Shown: positions 1 to 15,556 of the stretch, one piece after another
Layout of the letters: the number at the start of each line of letters is the position of its first letter
Position numbering within the stretch: the first letter of the stretch is position 1
Source of the DNA: Pigoraptor vietnamica
Lineage: Eukaryota; Opisthokonta; Filasterea
Assembly (NCBI GenBank): GCA_943704525.1
Contig: CALSCQ010003316.1
Span: 1 to 30,000, forward strand
Reading direction: 5' to 3'
Length of the DNA: 30,000 bases
Position numbers and translations under genes: made by a program
Notes under the pieces: model-generated
What the model saw: the letters and a program-made list of their open reading frames with translations, nothing else
What the model was told of the DNA's origin: nothing
The model's database searches: none

Positions 1-29
1 GGGAAGGGGGGAAGGGGGGAAGGGGGAGG
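1..29. repeat. G-rich purine tract (GGGAAGGG units)
   Basis: Runs of G separated by AA. In the sense of the leftward ABCA gene it reads as a CCTTCC pyrimidine tract, so it is probably the 3' part of the second intron of that gene. Four or more G-runs could also form a G-quadruplex. Confidence 0.5.
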
Positions 30-597
30 TGAGCTTGTGTGGTAGTAGGAGGAAGGCGCGTAACGAACTTGGGCGACGCACATACATGGCGCTGGGAATA
101 CACGCGCAGAGTTGACATTCGCACACTCAAACACGGAAAGGCACAGCAATAGGACGTCGAGGGTTGCACTCACCGCGCGCGGCCGGTGGCAATGAGCTTC
201 CCGGCGCCACGAGGTCTCCGCTGGACACAAAGTGGTCGACGACGACTTGCAACACGCCGATAACCGAAATCAAAACAAGCGGGACGATAATCTGTTGAAA
301 GATGCAGAGGAAGAAACTGAGCAACGCAAAGCGCGCAAGGCGAACAGGTGGCTGGAAGGTGCGCTCATCGTTTCGGGTTTACGACCGCTAAAGAACGTCA
401 ACTGTGGCAAACATACAGTGACGCACATCTCCGCCGGCAGCTGAACACACACAACACGCACGCACACAGACACTCGCGCGCACCTGGCAGACATTTGTCT
501 TCGTCTGACGCTTCTGAAGCGACAGGTTCTTGAGGAAGAGGGCGCGGAACTGCCGGAACATGGACACCTTGACGGTGTCCTTTGGGTCGGCGCCCAT
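1..597 (-). CDS. ABCA-type ABC transporter, N-terminal part (runs off the left edge)
   Basis: Two exons are visible. Exon 1 is 597-484 (ATG at 597-595, 38 codons, ends in CAG before GTGCGC). Exon 2 is 291-174, after a pyrimidine-rich stretch ending in CAACAG, and ends before GTGAGT at 173. The joined product starts MGADPKDTVKVSMFRQF and continues through FLKNLSLQKRQTKTNVCQ into IIVPLVLISVIGVLQVVVDHF. This is the ABCA N-terminus: a short basic cytosolic leader with the K-N-L/W-x-x-x-K-R pattern, then the first membrane segment. Earlier in-phase acceptors exist (exon starting at 363 or 351), but 291 gives the best family fit and the best pyrimidine tract. ABCA proteins move lipids across or out of membranes. 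The gene lies head to head with the next ABCA gene, and both have a first intron just before membrane segment 1, which suggests an old duplication. The rest of the transporter and the ATPase domain are outside the window. Confidence 0.75.
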
Positions 598-723
598 CGC
601 CGCACACACACCGCGCACACGCGCGGGTTACACACTTGCCGCCACACGGTGTGCTACTGGCAGACGCAGATCAGCCCCTCAAGTTGAACCCCTCCCGCGC
701 TTCTATGCTCGTCGCATGCACTC

Positions 724-760
724 TGTGTGTGTGTGCGTGTGCGTGTGTGCGTGTGCGTGT

Positions 761-834
<74 letters not shown>
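724..834. repeat. (TG)n microsatellite with TGCG interruptions
   Basis: About 110 bases of TG dinucleotides with occasional C substitutions (TGTGCG), in the region shared by the two divergent ABCA genes. Confidence 0.95.
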
Positions 835-836
<2 letters not shown>

Positions 837-997
837 CGGTCACCTGAGGTGGTCAGTGTTCGCCGGCTCAGGCTGACCGCTGGCTGTTGGTCATCGGGCT
901 GCGGGTTATCTTAAATTGAGAGTAAGCAGTTTTTTGCAATTGTTTCGCTTAGCGCAAATGAATGTGCACGGGCGGAGTGGGTCACATGTCGGCTGAC

Positions 998-1168
998 CTA
1001 ATTGGGGGCAATCCCCCAGTCTGAAATCCCAATTAGTATGGGATTAGTGATACTTTATTTAACAAATTACAAAAATGGATTAGCCTATATGCAATTAGCA
1101 GAATATATCATTTTAACTCATATGATGAACTTCGTTTTGGACGTGTTTGAATGCAATGTATTGGGATT
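998..1168. mobile_element. AT-rich palindromic islet, possible MITE-like remnant
   Basis: The base composition drops abruptly to about two-thirds A+T within GC-rich DNA. The left edge has nested perfect inverted repeats: CTAATTGGG (998-1006) with CCCAATTAG (1028-1036); TGGGGG/CCCCCA hairpin at 1003-1018; AATCCCA (1025-1031) with TGGGATT (1039-1045). AATCCCAAT (1025-1033) recurs inverted as ATTGGGATT at 1160-1168, so the core of about 144 bases is bounded by 9-base inverted repeats. No transposase is present and no target duplication is evident. It could instead be an organellar or other AT-rich insert. Confidence 0.35.
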
Positions 1169-1243
1169 AAGTAGAGCCGTCAACGATGCTATTTTCGGAC
1201 GCAGAAATTGCCCCCGTCGGGCGAACGGTCGGACGTGCGGTGG

Positions 1244-1283
<40 letters not shown>
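1244..1283. repeat. (TG)n/(CG)n microsatellite
   Basis: TG repeats running into CGCGCGCG, upstream of the rightward ABCA gene. Confidence 0.9.
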
Positions 1284-1284
<1 letters not shown>

Positions 1285-1508
1285 ACGTGCTGTCGTCCTC
1301 TCACCTTTACGCTCCCCTCCCATCGCGTCACTGTTTCCCGAGAGAGAGCGAGAGAGAGGGTCATGTGTCTTTTTCAATGCGCCAACTTCTCTCCTCCATT
1401 CATTGCTTTCCGTTGAATCGCTCCTTCGCTGAACGCGCATTCCCTGCGGTGTGGTGCGGACGGGTGCCCTTTGGCGTGTCGAGAGGCGACCGCCGAGTCC
1501 CCACAAAG

Positions 1509-6071
<4,563 letters not shown>

Positions 6072-6923
6072 GCCAGGGATGTCGCTGCCCCCATTATCGC
6101 CCGTCGTTTCGATTCATAAATGGTTCTCGCGTGCGTGCGAAAATCCTGTTCTTTCGTGTGTGTCGGTGTGTGTCTGATGCATAGCCATTTAACAGTGCAC
6201 GCGTCTCAACGGGTATGTGACTCATGGATTCTTCACCAACGCCTCGCCGCTTCCTCGTTCGTGTGGCCGTGGTTCTATTCTCCACTAGCGGCTCTTCACG
6301 ACCCCTCCCTTTTGCTGCTTATTGGCCGCGTAGGCTCGCCCTACACATACACGCCGTTAACACACAATTACGCATAACACTTGCATAGTGCTCCGGCGAC
6401 AAGTGAATGCGGAATGCGGATTATTTGGGTCTGGACATTCTTCCATTGTCCGCAACGACACACACCCACGCCGCACCGCCGTATGTCAAGAAACGCATAC
6501 ACGCACACACACACAGGCACGCGCGCACACGCACACGCGTACGCTCGCACGCATACACATGCGCTTACACACACACGTGCACGCCACGGCACGGCATTGC
6601 ACACTACCCCGCACGCGCCATATTGTGCTCGCACACGTGCACACACGCCGCAAAACCCGGCTGCAATGTCTGCCACCCACACGCAGCCGCCCCCGTCTTC
6701 CGAACAAAGGCTCTGAAGTTACACAATGGCGCCCTCTTTTGTGCCATGCAGCCCTCAGTCACAGCCACTCTTTGCGACAGCGGCCATTCGCACTCCTACT
6801 GTCGACGCAGGGCCTGCCAAATGTCCCTTCTCCCGACACATCTCACACGCATTAAGAGTTGCACACGCAACGTGAATCGAATCGTGCTTCAAACTTTGCC
6901 TTCCACGCGCCAGTTACGCAACC
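6072..6923. other. Intergenic region between ABCA and lipase-fold genes
   Basis: 852 bases covering the 3' flank of the ABCA gene and the 5' flank of the lipase-fold gene. CA-rich low-complexity DNA lies at about 6460-6650 (ACAC runs with GCGC). I see no TATA box, RNA gene or convincing coding stretch; open frames here come from the CA repeats. Confidence 0.6.
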
Positions 6924-8307
6924 ATGACCCAGACGCTGACCAGATGCGCCCTTGTCGCCACGGCAGTCCTCGTGCTGTGCGTGGCAATTGGCCTCGGGGA
7001 TCTCTCTCAGCCGCACGCCCGCCGCGCAGTGAGGGGCTCTGACTTCCGCGGTGAGTGCCCGTCTGTAGCGACAATGGCTCATGTGCGTGTGTATGCACGT
7101 ACGTACCACTCACATGCACGCACGTTGCCCTCGCCACCACTTCTTCCTCCCAACCCCAACGCCCAACCCTCTCACACACGCGCGCAAACCCACCCCAGGC
7201 CGCCGCATTGCGACGTCCGTGTGGAAGAACTACGAGGACACGGTCCAGCAGTTCTTCGAGGCCCTCAAGGCGCGCTACGAGTGCGACGCCAACAGCAAGA
7301 ACGCCTCCATTCTCTTCCAACAGCTGCCGGCGACGGGCACCTTCAAGCCGCTCGAATGCGCGTCGTCCCCTTCTCCGTCGCAGTCGGCCGCGCCCATCCC
7401 CACCGGCCTCCCCTCTGACCAGCTGATCGCTTTCCAACAATACATGAACGGCCAGTGCACGCTGACGAACGCGTCCGCACTCTTCCTCTGGACGCTCAAC
7501 GAGAACGCCGCGCGCTCCGAGTGCTCCGACGCGAGCTTTGCGCCGCCGAGCGGGTGGACGATGGGAGACACATTCAAGGCGACTCTCAACGCAACGAACG
7601 GCGGCAGCGCGACGAAGGAGGTCATCCTTGCGCAGGCCATCTTCTCCCACTCGCCCAACGCGCTCATCGTCTCGTTCCGCGACACGCCGACGCTCGACGC
7701 CTTCGCATCACCGGACAGCACGTTTGCGCTGACGAATGCGAGCCGCTTCGAGGGGCAGGTGCTCGAGTCGGTCGTCAAGTCGTACGAGGCGATCCGCAGC
7801 GACCTCATGGCGCGCATACAGTCGTTCTTTGTTGCGTACCCGGGACCTTTCCAGGTGGGGAGTGTGCGCTTGGGCGCTCTTGTGTGCACTTGCTTTCGTG
7901 TTGCGAGTCGTGCGCGTGCATGTTTTGTGGTTTGTGTGTGTGTATGTGTCAATATGTGTAAGTGAGCTTGTCGGTTGCCTGTTGTCGCACTGTGCCTTCC
8001 GTTGGCTTTCTTATCCCCCACCCTGCTGACCCTCTCGTGGCGCAGATTGTCATGTCTGGCAACGGCTTTGGCGCCGGTCTCGCCCAGCTGGCCGCTCTCG
8101 ACGTCAACACGGAGATGGGCCTCTCGGCGCCCCAACTCGTCTGCGTCCTGTTTGGCGGTCCGCGCATCGGCGATCTCACGTACGGCATCAATTACAACCG
8201 GCGTATGGGAGCGGGAACGACGCGCGTGTTCAACACGGAGGACTTCCTGCCGACGCTTCCGCCGCCGCTGTTTACAGTCGGCACGTCGCTGCACTATGAG
8301 CATGTGC

Positions 8308-8397
<90 letters not shown>

Positions 8398-8446
8398 AGT
8401 GTGTGTGTGTGTGTGTGTGTGGAGTGTGTGTGTGTGTGCGTGTGTG

Positions 8447-8479
<33 letters not shown>

Positions 8480-8693
8480 GTCTGTGTGTGTGTGTGTGTG
8501 CACGCGTGCGTGCGTGCGTGCGCGTGTGTCGGCTTGCATTAACGTGTCGCGTGCTCCGCAGGGCCGCCAACTGAGCTTCACCAACAACACGTACAACTTT
8601 GTCTGGAACAATGTCCAGTCGTACCAGCACTATCTCACCCACAGCCTCGAGTCCGACATTGGCGCGTGCCCTTCGTCAAACTCAACGGCTTGA
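6924..8693 (+). CDS. Secreted class-3 lipase-fold protein lacking the catalytic serine
   Basis: Exons: 6924-7050, 7199-7854, 8046-8309, 8562-8693, giving 392 aa with consistent phases. Residues 1 to about 25 form a signal peptide (ALVATAVLVLCVAIGLG core). Class-3 lipase landmarks are in order: strand and oxyanion segment ALIVSFRDT (usually FRGT) at about 215; nucleophile elbow SGNGFGAGLAQLAALDV at 265-281; FGGPRIGD; NTEDFLPTLPP, holding the usual Asp region; and a C-terminal HYLTHS segment followed by DIGAC. The family elbow is G-H-S-L-G. Here it reads G-N-G-F-G, so the nucleophile Ser is Gly268 (codon 8064-8066) and the neighbouring His is Asn. The frame, fold motifs and length are intact, so this looks like a maintained pseudo-enzyme rather than a decayed gene. 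Several N-x-S/T sites fit a glycosylated secreted or lysosomal protein. It is convergent with the myosin gene. Confidence 0.85.
8310..8500. repeat. (GT)n microsatellite starting at the 5' splice site of lipase intron 3
   Basis: The exon ends in GTGCAG at 8309 and the GT repeat begins at the very next base, so the first repeat unit is also the splice donor. The run has GGAG and TGCG interruptions and grades into a short GCGT repeat to about 8526. Confidence 0.95.
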
Positions 8694-8772
8694 GAGCGCC
8701 TCGACAACGCCTCTTTTGCGCAGAGAGTGCCGTGCCGTGTTCGCCTTGTGCGCACGACACGAGTGGGGTGAC

Positions 8773-8778
8773 AATAAA
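8773..8778 (+). promoter_or_regulatory. AATAAA polyadenylation signal of the lipase-fold gene
   Basis: A canonical AATAAA hexamer 80 bases after the stop codon at 8691-8693. The gap to the end of the convergent myosin gene is only 281 bases, so the two 3' ends are close. Confidence 0.6.
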
Positions 8779-8974
8779 CCGAGTGAATAGCACTTCATCG
8801 ACCCTGGTCTATAACTGTCGTGCGTCACCAGCACGTCACTAGCGGTGATGTCGGCAACACAATTATCAAACCCTTTCGGGGGTTCACCGGTTCAGTTGTA
8901 CGCGATACGCAATGTGCAAACAGCGCAAAGAACAGCCGAGACGACGACATCGGTAACACTACGGCACCGTCCGC

Positions 8975-10102
8975 TCAGTTCCAGTCGTCGTCGTCGTTCG
9001 TCTCTGCCTCGTCGTCAGACGGCGGGCGACGCTGCGATCGCAACGAGTTGCCAAGGATTAGTGAGAACCAAAGTGGGGATGCATGTCCCATACGCACAGC
9101 ACTCACACAAAACACGACAATAGATGTCCAACAGCACACAAAAGTAATCGAACAGGGGCGCACGAAGGAAACGGAACACACAAATCCCGCGATACCCACA
9201 GCAATCGGGTGCGGCTTTGGCATCGCGGCACCGGACGGCGCGGGCTTCGCAGCGGGCGCCGGCTTGGGAGACATTGGCGGCTTGGCGGCCGCAGCGGGCT
9301 TGGGTGACATGGGCGGACCGGACGCGGGCGCCGGTTTCGGCGACATCGGGGGCTTCGCGGGTCCGTCGGCGCTCGGACGAGGCGCAGCCGCGGGCTTGGC
9401 GAGCGGGGCTGGCTTCGGGGACGCAGGGGGTGCGGCGGCTGCGGGGGCGGCGGGTGCCGGCGCGGAGGGCTTAGCCGCGGGTGCCGGCGCAGCGCCGCCG
9501 CCGGGCTTGGGTGGGACAATGGCCTGTCGGGGGGCGGCTGCCGCAGGCGCGGGTGCGGGCGCTGCGGGCTTGGGGGTGGGCTTCAGCGCTGGCTTGAAGC
9601 TCGGCTCCGGCTGCTAGAGGGAACAGAGAGAGGGCGGATATTTGAGTCGATCGTACATTGTTAGAAGTTGCGGGACTCACGGGGTGGTGGATACGATATG
9701 GGCCGCAGAGAGACCGACGCGTTGGAACCCCCACCTCTTCCTCGGCCGCCGGCGCCGCCTTGCGAGCGGCAAGGTCCTGCTTCCACGCGGGTTGCGCCGC
9801 GGGGACATTCGACGGCATGTTGAAGCCCTTCGGCTTGGGCGCATCGAGCACGCGGCCAACGGCTGGGGGACCCTGTCCCTGCGGTGTGCGCGCGTGTGAG
9901 ATGACTTCAAAGCGGGACGGCGAGGAAACAGAATAAATGAAGTATAGACATCGGGCCACTGACCTCGTCGTCGTCATTGCGCGAGGCGGGCGCGGGCTTC
10001 GGTGCGACGGGTTTCGGAGCAGCGCCCTGCACATTCAGTCACGTAAGCACGGGGATTCGGTGCCGACAACAAGGGTCCAGCGATGGGTCCAGCGATGGGT
10101 AG

Positions 10103-10155
<53 letters not shown>

Positions 10156-13100
10156 GCAATGATGACGCGCACGTGACACCCACTCCTGCAGGCTTGAGTG
10201 CCGCTGGGTTCGGTGCAAACGCTGGCTTGCCTTGGGCGGGGGCGGGCTTCGCAGGCGCAGGCTGTGAGGAGAGAGAGAGAGGGAAGGGTTGGTTCAGTAC
10301 TACATGCACACATCCTCAATAACGAAGAGATGGCGGAGAGTCATATAACAGCTACATATGACAAAGCACGCTTACACACCGCCTCGTCCTCGTCCGCCGG
10401 CGCGGGCTTGGGAGCCGCGGGGGCAGGCTTGGGAGCAGGTGCCTTTGCAGCGGGGGCGGGGGCAGGTGGCTTGGGCTTCTCCTCCACGTGCTCGACGAGG
10501 TAATTGGACGGCACCCAACCCTCGGAACTGCGAAGAGAACAGATGTGTCAGTGACTGAGGTCGCTCGGGCGGTCGGCGTGGGTGGGCGCGCCTTAGTCTG
10601 TTGGATGATTGCGCCCAGCTAGTCGCGCTTCCGTCACAAGCACTACTCGACCCACCCGTTGTGGGAGGCCAGCCACCACCCGTTCTCGTCCTTCTGCAGA
10701 ATGTCCAGAATGGCGCCGCCGGGGAAGCTCAGCTCGCCGGGGTCCTGCTTCTCGTACGCGTACTGCGACTTGTACTTGCCCAGCGACTTGGACTTCGGCG
10801 GCTCAGGCTCGGGCTCCTTCGGCTTGGGGGCAGGCGCGGCCGCCTTGGGCGCGGGAGCAGCCATCTTCGGCTGTCCGGGTGCGGGGGCAGCCATCTTGGG
10901 CTGCGCGGCCTTGGGAGGCGGGGGCTGGTCCTCCTCGTCGTCCTGAGGCGGCGCCACGGGCTTGACCGGCTTGCCCGCGGGTGCTCCCGGGCCGGGGGCA
11001 GGCTTCTTTGCGCCGCCCCCAGCCGCGGGGGCAGGGGAAGCGGGTGCGGGCTTGCGCGCGCCACCGCCCCCAGCGGCCGCGGGCGCCGATGGTCCGCCCT
11101 TCTTGAGGAGGCGACCCTGAGTGACGGGCTTGGCGGGCTTCTGGTTGCGGCGGCAGGGGGGATCCGAGACGCTGTTGGCGGGCGATCCCGACTTGATAGT
11201 GATCTTGTTCTTCTTGAAGAGGGCCTCGCGGCACATCTCGTCCTTCATGAACGTCAGCGTGGCCATCTTTCCGGGCTTCTTGGCAAACTGGATCGTCGCG
11301 TTGATGTCGACGCGCAGGTTGCCGCCGAGGTACGACGCCATCATCGTGACGAGCTCCGTCTTGAGCGTCGTCGTGAGGACCGTGTCGTACTCTGACGGCA
11401 CGTGGAGCACGACGTAATCGTCCATGAGCGGGCTGAGCGAGACAGAGCCGATCGAGCGGAGAGGGATGCGGCGCTCGAGCATCGTGCGCGCCATGTTCTT
11501 CTCGACGACCGTCGCGATAATGTAAACGGCCTGGTCGGTCGCCACGATGAACCTGAAGCAAGCGAAGGGGAAGTCAGCTTCAGTGCGAGGAAGGATTAAC
11601 CGCTTTGGAGCACATAAAGACAAAGTATGAAAAGGAAAGGACGAAGCGAGTGCAGCGACAGTGGACGATGCGTGTACAATTGTACGTAACAGTGACGCGA
11701 AAAGGGACGAACCTGGGCGCGAGGATGCTCGACCGCAGCATGCGGTGTACGAGAATCTCGCACTCGCCGGAAAACGCAATGTTCTCGTTGTGGATCTGGT
11801 TGCCGCACGCGTTGTAGATCGCGGGGTTCGAGCGAATCTCGAGGTAATCGCCCATGAAGCGGCGCATCGACACAAGCGAGAAGCGGCGGCGCTCCTTGCG
11901 GAAGTTAAGCACCTGCCGATTCGACGAGTGGGGGGGGGAGGGGGCGTTGAACAAGGGCTGCGAACACGCACAGCAGGGAACATATTTCTCGCACACTTGC
12001 GCAGGAGTAACGGCCGCCGTGCTCTGAGTGAGAAGGGACGTACACAAACGCGAACAGCGAGTGGCCACGTGACCACACAGGGACCCAGCCGTCAAAGCCC
12101 ACCTGGTGCCCATAGTCGCGAATCTGGTAGTACGACTTGCCGCCGACCCATTTCCTGTAGCAGCGCTGAATGCGCGTGGCGCACTCGTGCTTGTAGCGAA
12201 GGAAGTTCTTCCACGCGCGCTGGATCTTCATGGCCATGTTGTGCCAGTAGCGCTCGCGGAGGTGCTCCAGCGCCCACAGCGTCTCCGGGTGGCGAAGGAA
12301 CGCCTTCGTGGTGCCCATCTGCCACTCCTCCTTCGAGATGCCGCAGTCCTCGAGAATGCACTTGCTGCCGCTCTTCGCGTCCCCCTGCCAGATGTACTCG
12401 CCGGCGTACGACGTGCGGCGCGAGAGGAGAAAGAAGCGCTCGAGGAACTTGTCGTACACCTGCGCAGAGTGGGAATAGGGCGTGTCAAACAAGGAAATTG
12501 TGCGAATGTGCCAAATAGGGGAAAGGGCGTGTCAACAAGTGCAACTGCGCGTGAAAGATAACGCAAAGTGTTCGTTCGAATGTGCGTCAGACAACGACCT
12601 CGGGCATGATGCCCTGTGCCCCCTCACTGAAACCGGCGAACAGAAGCGCGAGAAATACAGGGCAACAGTGCGCCTCGAACCACCGACCTGGCGGTAAGCG
12701 AAACCGGCGCGGCGGACGCGAATGTTCTCGAGGAGGCCGAGGTAGCGGACCTGGTGGAGGACGCGCTTCTGGTTGAACTCGGTCTTGCTCTTGTTGTCGT
12801 TGGGCTTGATGCAGCGAATGTAGTGGGGCGTGCACCTGGCGGGGAGACAAGAGGGATGAGAGGCAAGCGGGATAGGCGAACTCTTGAAACTAGGGCATAC
12901 ATCAAGCGCGATCGAGACACACGCATTGGTGCGCCGCATCGGGTAAACAGTGCCAGTCGCATTGCAGTACAACCCAACACACTAGCGACGTGGGGGCGAT
13001 TCCGCCGAGTAACGAGCGGCCATTCCCCCGCTACACTCACTGCATGAGTGCCGTGACGAGGGCGTTGCATGACGTCTTGATCTTAAAACCGGCCGTCGTC

Positions 13101-15518
13101 GGTTTCTTTGTCGTGCCGCGTTCCACTTGCTCCGGGAAGAGGTTGAGCAGGAATTGGTTCTGCAATGTGTGGGGAAGGGTGAGGGTTACCGGATGGCGCG
13201 ACTGTGTATAAGACATTCACAGCAAGGGCTATGCACACATCATTGCGCACGCGCACGCGCCGTTACGCGGGCTATTACGCGGGGCCGTTACGCACCTTGG
13301 TGGCCTTGAGGCACTCGAGGAGGTCAATGACGAGCTGGTCCTTGTTCTTCTCCGTCAGACCGGTGCCCTCGTACGTCACGTCGCCGGCGTAGTGCTGCAC
13401 GGGGCAGGGCGAGTTAGAGATGTCCAATCCGCTTACGTCTATGATTTGTGTCCATCGACTCCACCGCAAGTTAGAGAGAGAGAGGAAGGGGGGGGGGGGG
13501 GGGGGGAAGAACAAGCGCGTGGGCCTCTGCTACAACTACAAGGTGGTCCAATGGCCACGCACAAGGAACGCACCCGGAACGCGCGGACAACGCACACCCA
13601 GCAAACACAAGGCACACCTTGATAATGAAGTTGGCGCCGCCGAGGTTGAAGTGCTTGTTGCCCTGGAGCGTGCCGAGGCGCTGCATGAGCGCGCGGTCGG
13701 CGGCGTCGGGGTCGGCGTGGGCCGTCGCGCACGCATCGTCCATCACCGAGAAGATGCCCGGGGGCTTCTTTCCCTCGATAAGCTCGCACACAATCTTGTT
13801 GTCGAAGAAGGGGATGGGCGTCCACTTGATGCCCTCGCGCTCGTACTCCTCCTGCGGGGGTGCGGGGAAGCACGCCGTGTGAGGTGTTGAGCATGGGGGC
13901 ATTACGAGAATTGGCAAGACTCGAGTTCGCTGACTACAGAAAGGCACACATAAACCGAGCCCAATACAGATGCGTCAAACGGAATTGCGCGTATGCGTGC
14001 GTGCGCGCGTGCGTGGCTACGGAGAGAAAGGACGGCGCACCTGCTCCGACTTGAGCGTGAGTTCGATGAAGATCTGCTGCAGCTTCTCGTTGACGTAGTT
14101 GATGCACAGCTGCTCAAACCCGTTGCGATCGAAGATCTCAAAGCCGTAAATGTCGAGCACGCCGATCACCATCTTCTGTTGCTGGCCCGTCGCAATCGCC
14201 CCGTTGATGCGCTCCACGAGCCAGTCAAATATGCGGTTGTAGATGGCCTTCGCGAGGGCGTCGCGCACGGCGGCAGCCTGGAGAGTGGGGTTCGAGACGA
14301 GTTGAGATAGTGCGTGTGCGAGTGCCAGTGTCATTATGAGTGGATGAGTCAGTAGTGTGCGAGACGAGCGTGGACAGACTGATACGTTTTCCGCCGGTTG
14401 CGCTACTGCAGTTGCGCACACAAAATAGAGGCACAAAGGCGAATATTTGTCGGATCCTTAGACGAGTTACGAGCCAACGGACCCAGAGGTACATGTCTGA
14501 AAAAGAGTCGCACACGGACCTGCGTCTGGTTGAGGGGGACGTGGTAGAGCGTGCCGCGCTTTCCGCCCCTCTGCGTCTCCACCATGCGCTGGCAGAGGCA
14601 GTTGTTGAACACGTCGACCGAGATCTCAAACAGCCCCGCGACAAAGTCCAAAATGGAGCGGTCGCGCACAAAGGCGGAGTCCTTCTGCTCGCCGAACATG
14701 AGGTTGCCCAGCCACAGAATGCCGGAGAGAAGGCGGAAGAGGTCGTACTTCTCCTGGGGCGACACGCCGATCACGTCGAGTGCGCGCACCGTGTCGTTCC
14801 ACTCGCTGCACGAAAATGGAAAGACGGTGTCAGCAGGCAGACGCACCATCTTGCGTAAGAATCTACTCGAGGCCCGCATGCCCTTCGCACCTCGATATAT
14901 GACTGAACTTCACACACACGCGCGCGCGGGCGCTCGGGCGCGGGCGCGTGCACATCTGAAACGCACACGCTAACGCACAAGCACACACGCACACATGTGA
15001 ACACACACACACACATGCACACACGCACACACACTTGCACACTTGCACACGCACCTGTAGTCGTCGATTCCGTCGACCGTGAGGCAGTTGGCCTGCGAGA
15101 GATAGACGTAGTCCTGCGCCGTCTGCACGGAGAAGGCGTCGCGCATGTCGCTGTCCATGCCCGCGCACATCTGATAGAAGATGTGGAAGTTGCGCTCGCC
15201 CTGGATCTGGCTCGTCACACGCGACTGCGACGTTCAAGGGTGTGTCAGAGACACGAGAGGCTAACGTCCAATATGCCTATGTGGGAGTGTATGTGTGCGT
15301 GTACGCGCTAGGGCACTTGTCAGCGCACTCCGTTACAACGCACCTTTTCGAGGAGGTAGTTGTGGACGATGCCACCGTGCGGCGCGCCGTTCTGAAACTC
15401 GATTTCAAAGTACTTTCCGAAGCGAGAGCTGTTGTTGTTACGCAGTGTCTTGGCATTGCCGAAGCCCTCGAGAATGGGGTTCGTCGCGTTCACCATCTCC
15501 TTGACTGCGGTCGGGCGT

Positions 15519-15556
<38 letters not shown>

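Larger units (their letters stand above)
598..1508. other. Shared upstream region of the head-to-head ABCA genes
   Basis: This 911-base region separates the two divergent ABCA start codons and must hold both promoters. I see no clear TATA box. It contains a TG microsatellite (724-834), an AT-rich palindromic islet (about 998-1168), a second TG run (1244-1283) and a short GA-rich stretch near 1340. Open frames across the TG runs are low-complexity and are not genes. Confidence 0.6.

Noticed and set aside
582-914. Open frames of Cys-Val repeats across the TG microsatellites (also near 5265-5909, 7962-8574 and 26956-27588) and Thr-His frames on the other strand
   Set aside because: They are translations of dinucleotide repeats that stay open in every register; the real exons around them join correctly without these parts.
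8820-9617. 266-codon rightward frame rich in Gly and Ala
   Set aside because: It is the antisense of the Gly/Pro/Ala-rich tail of the leftward myosin, which has consistent splice phases and family matches.
10601-11395. 264-codon rightward Leu/Arg-rich frame
   Set aside because: Antisense shadow of the myosin TH1 and SH3 exon; no domain of its own.
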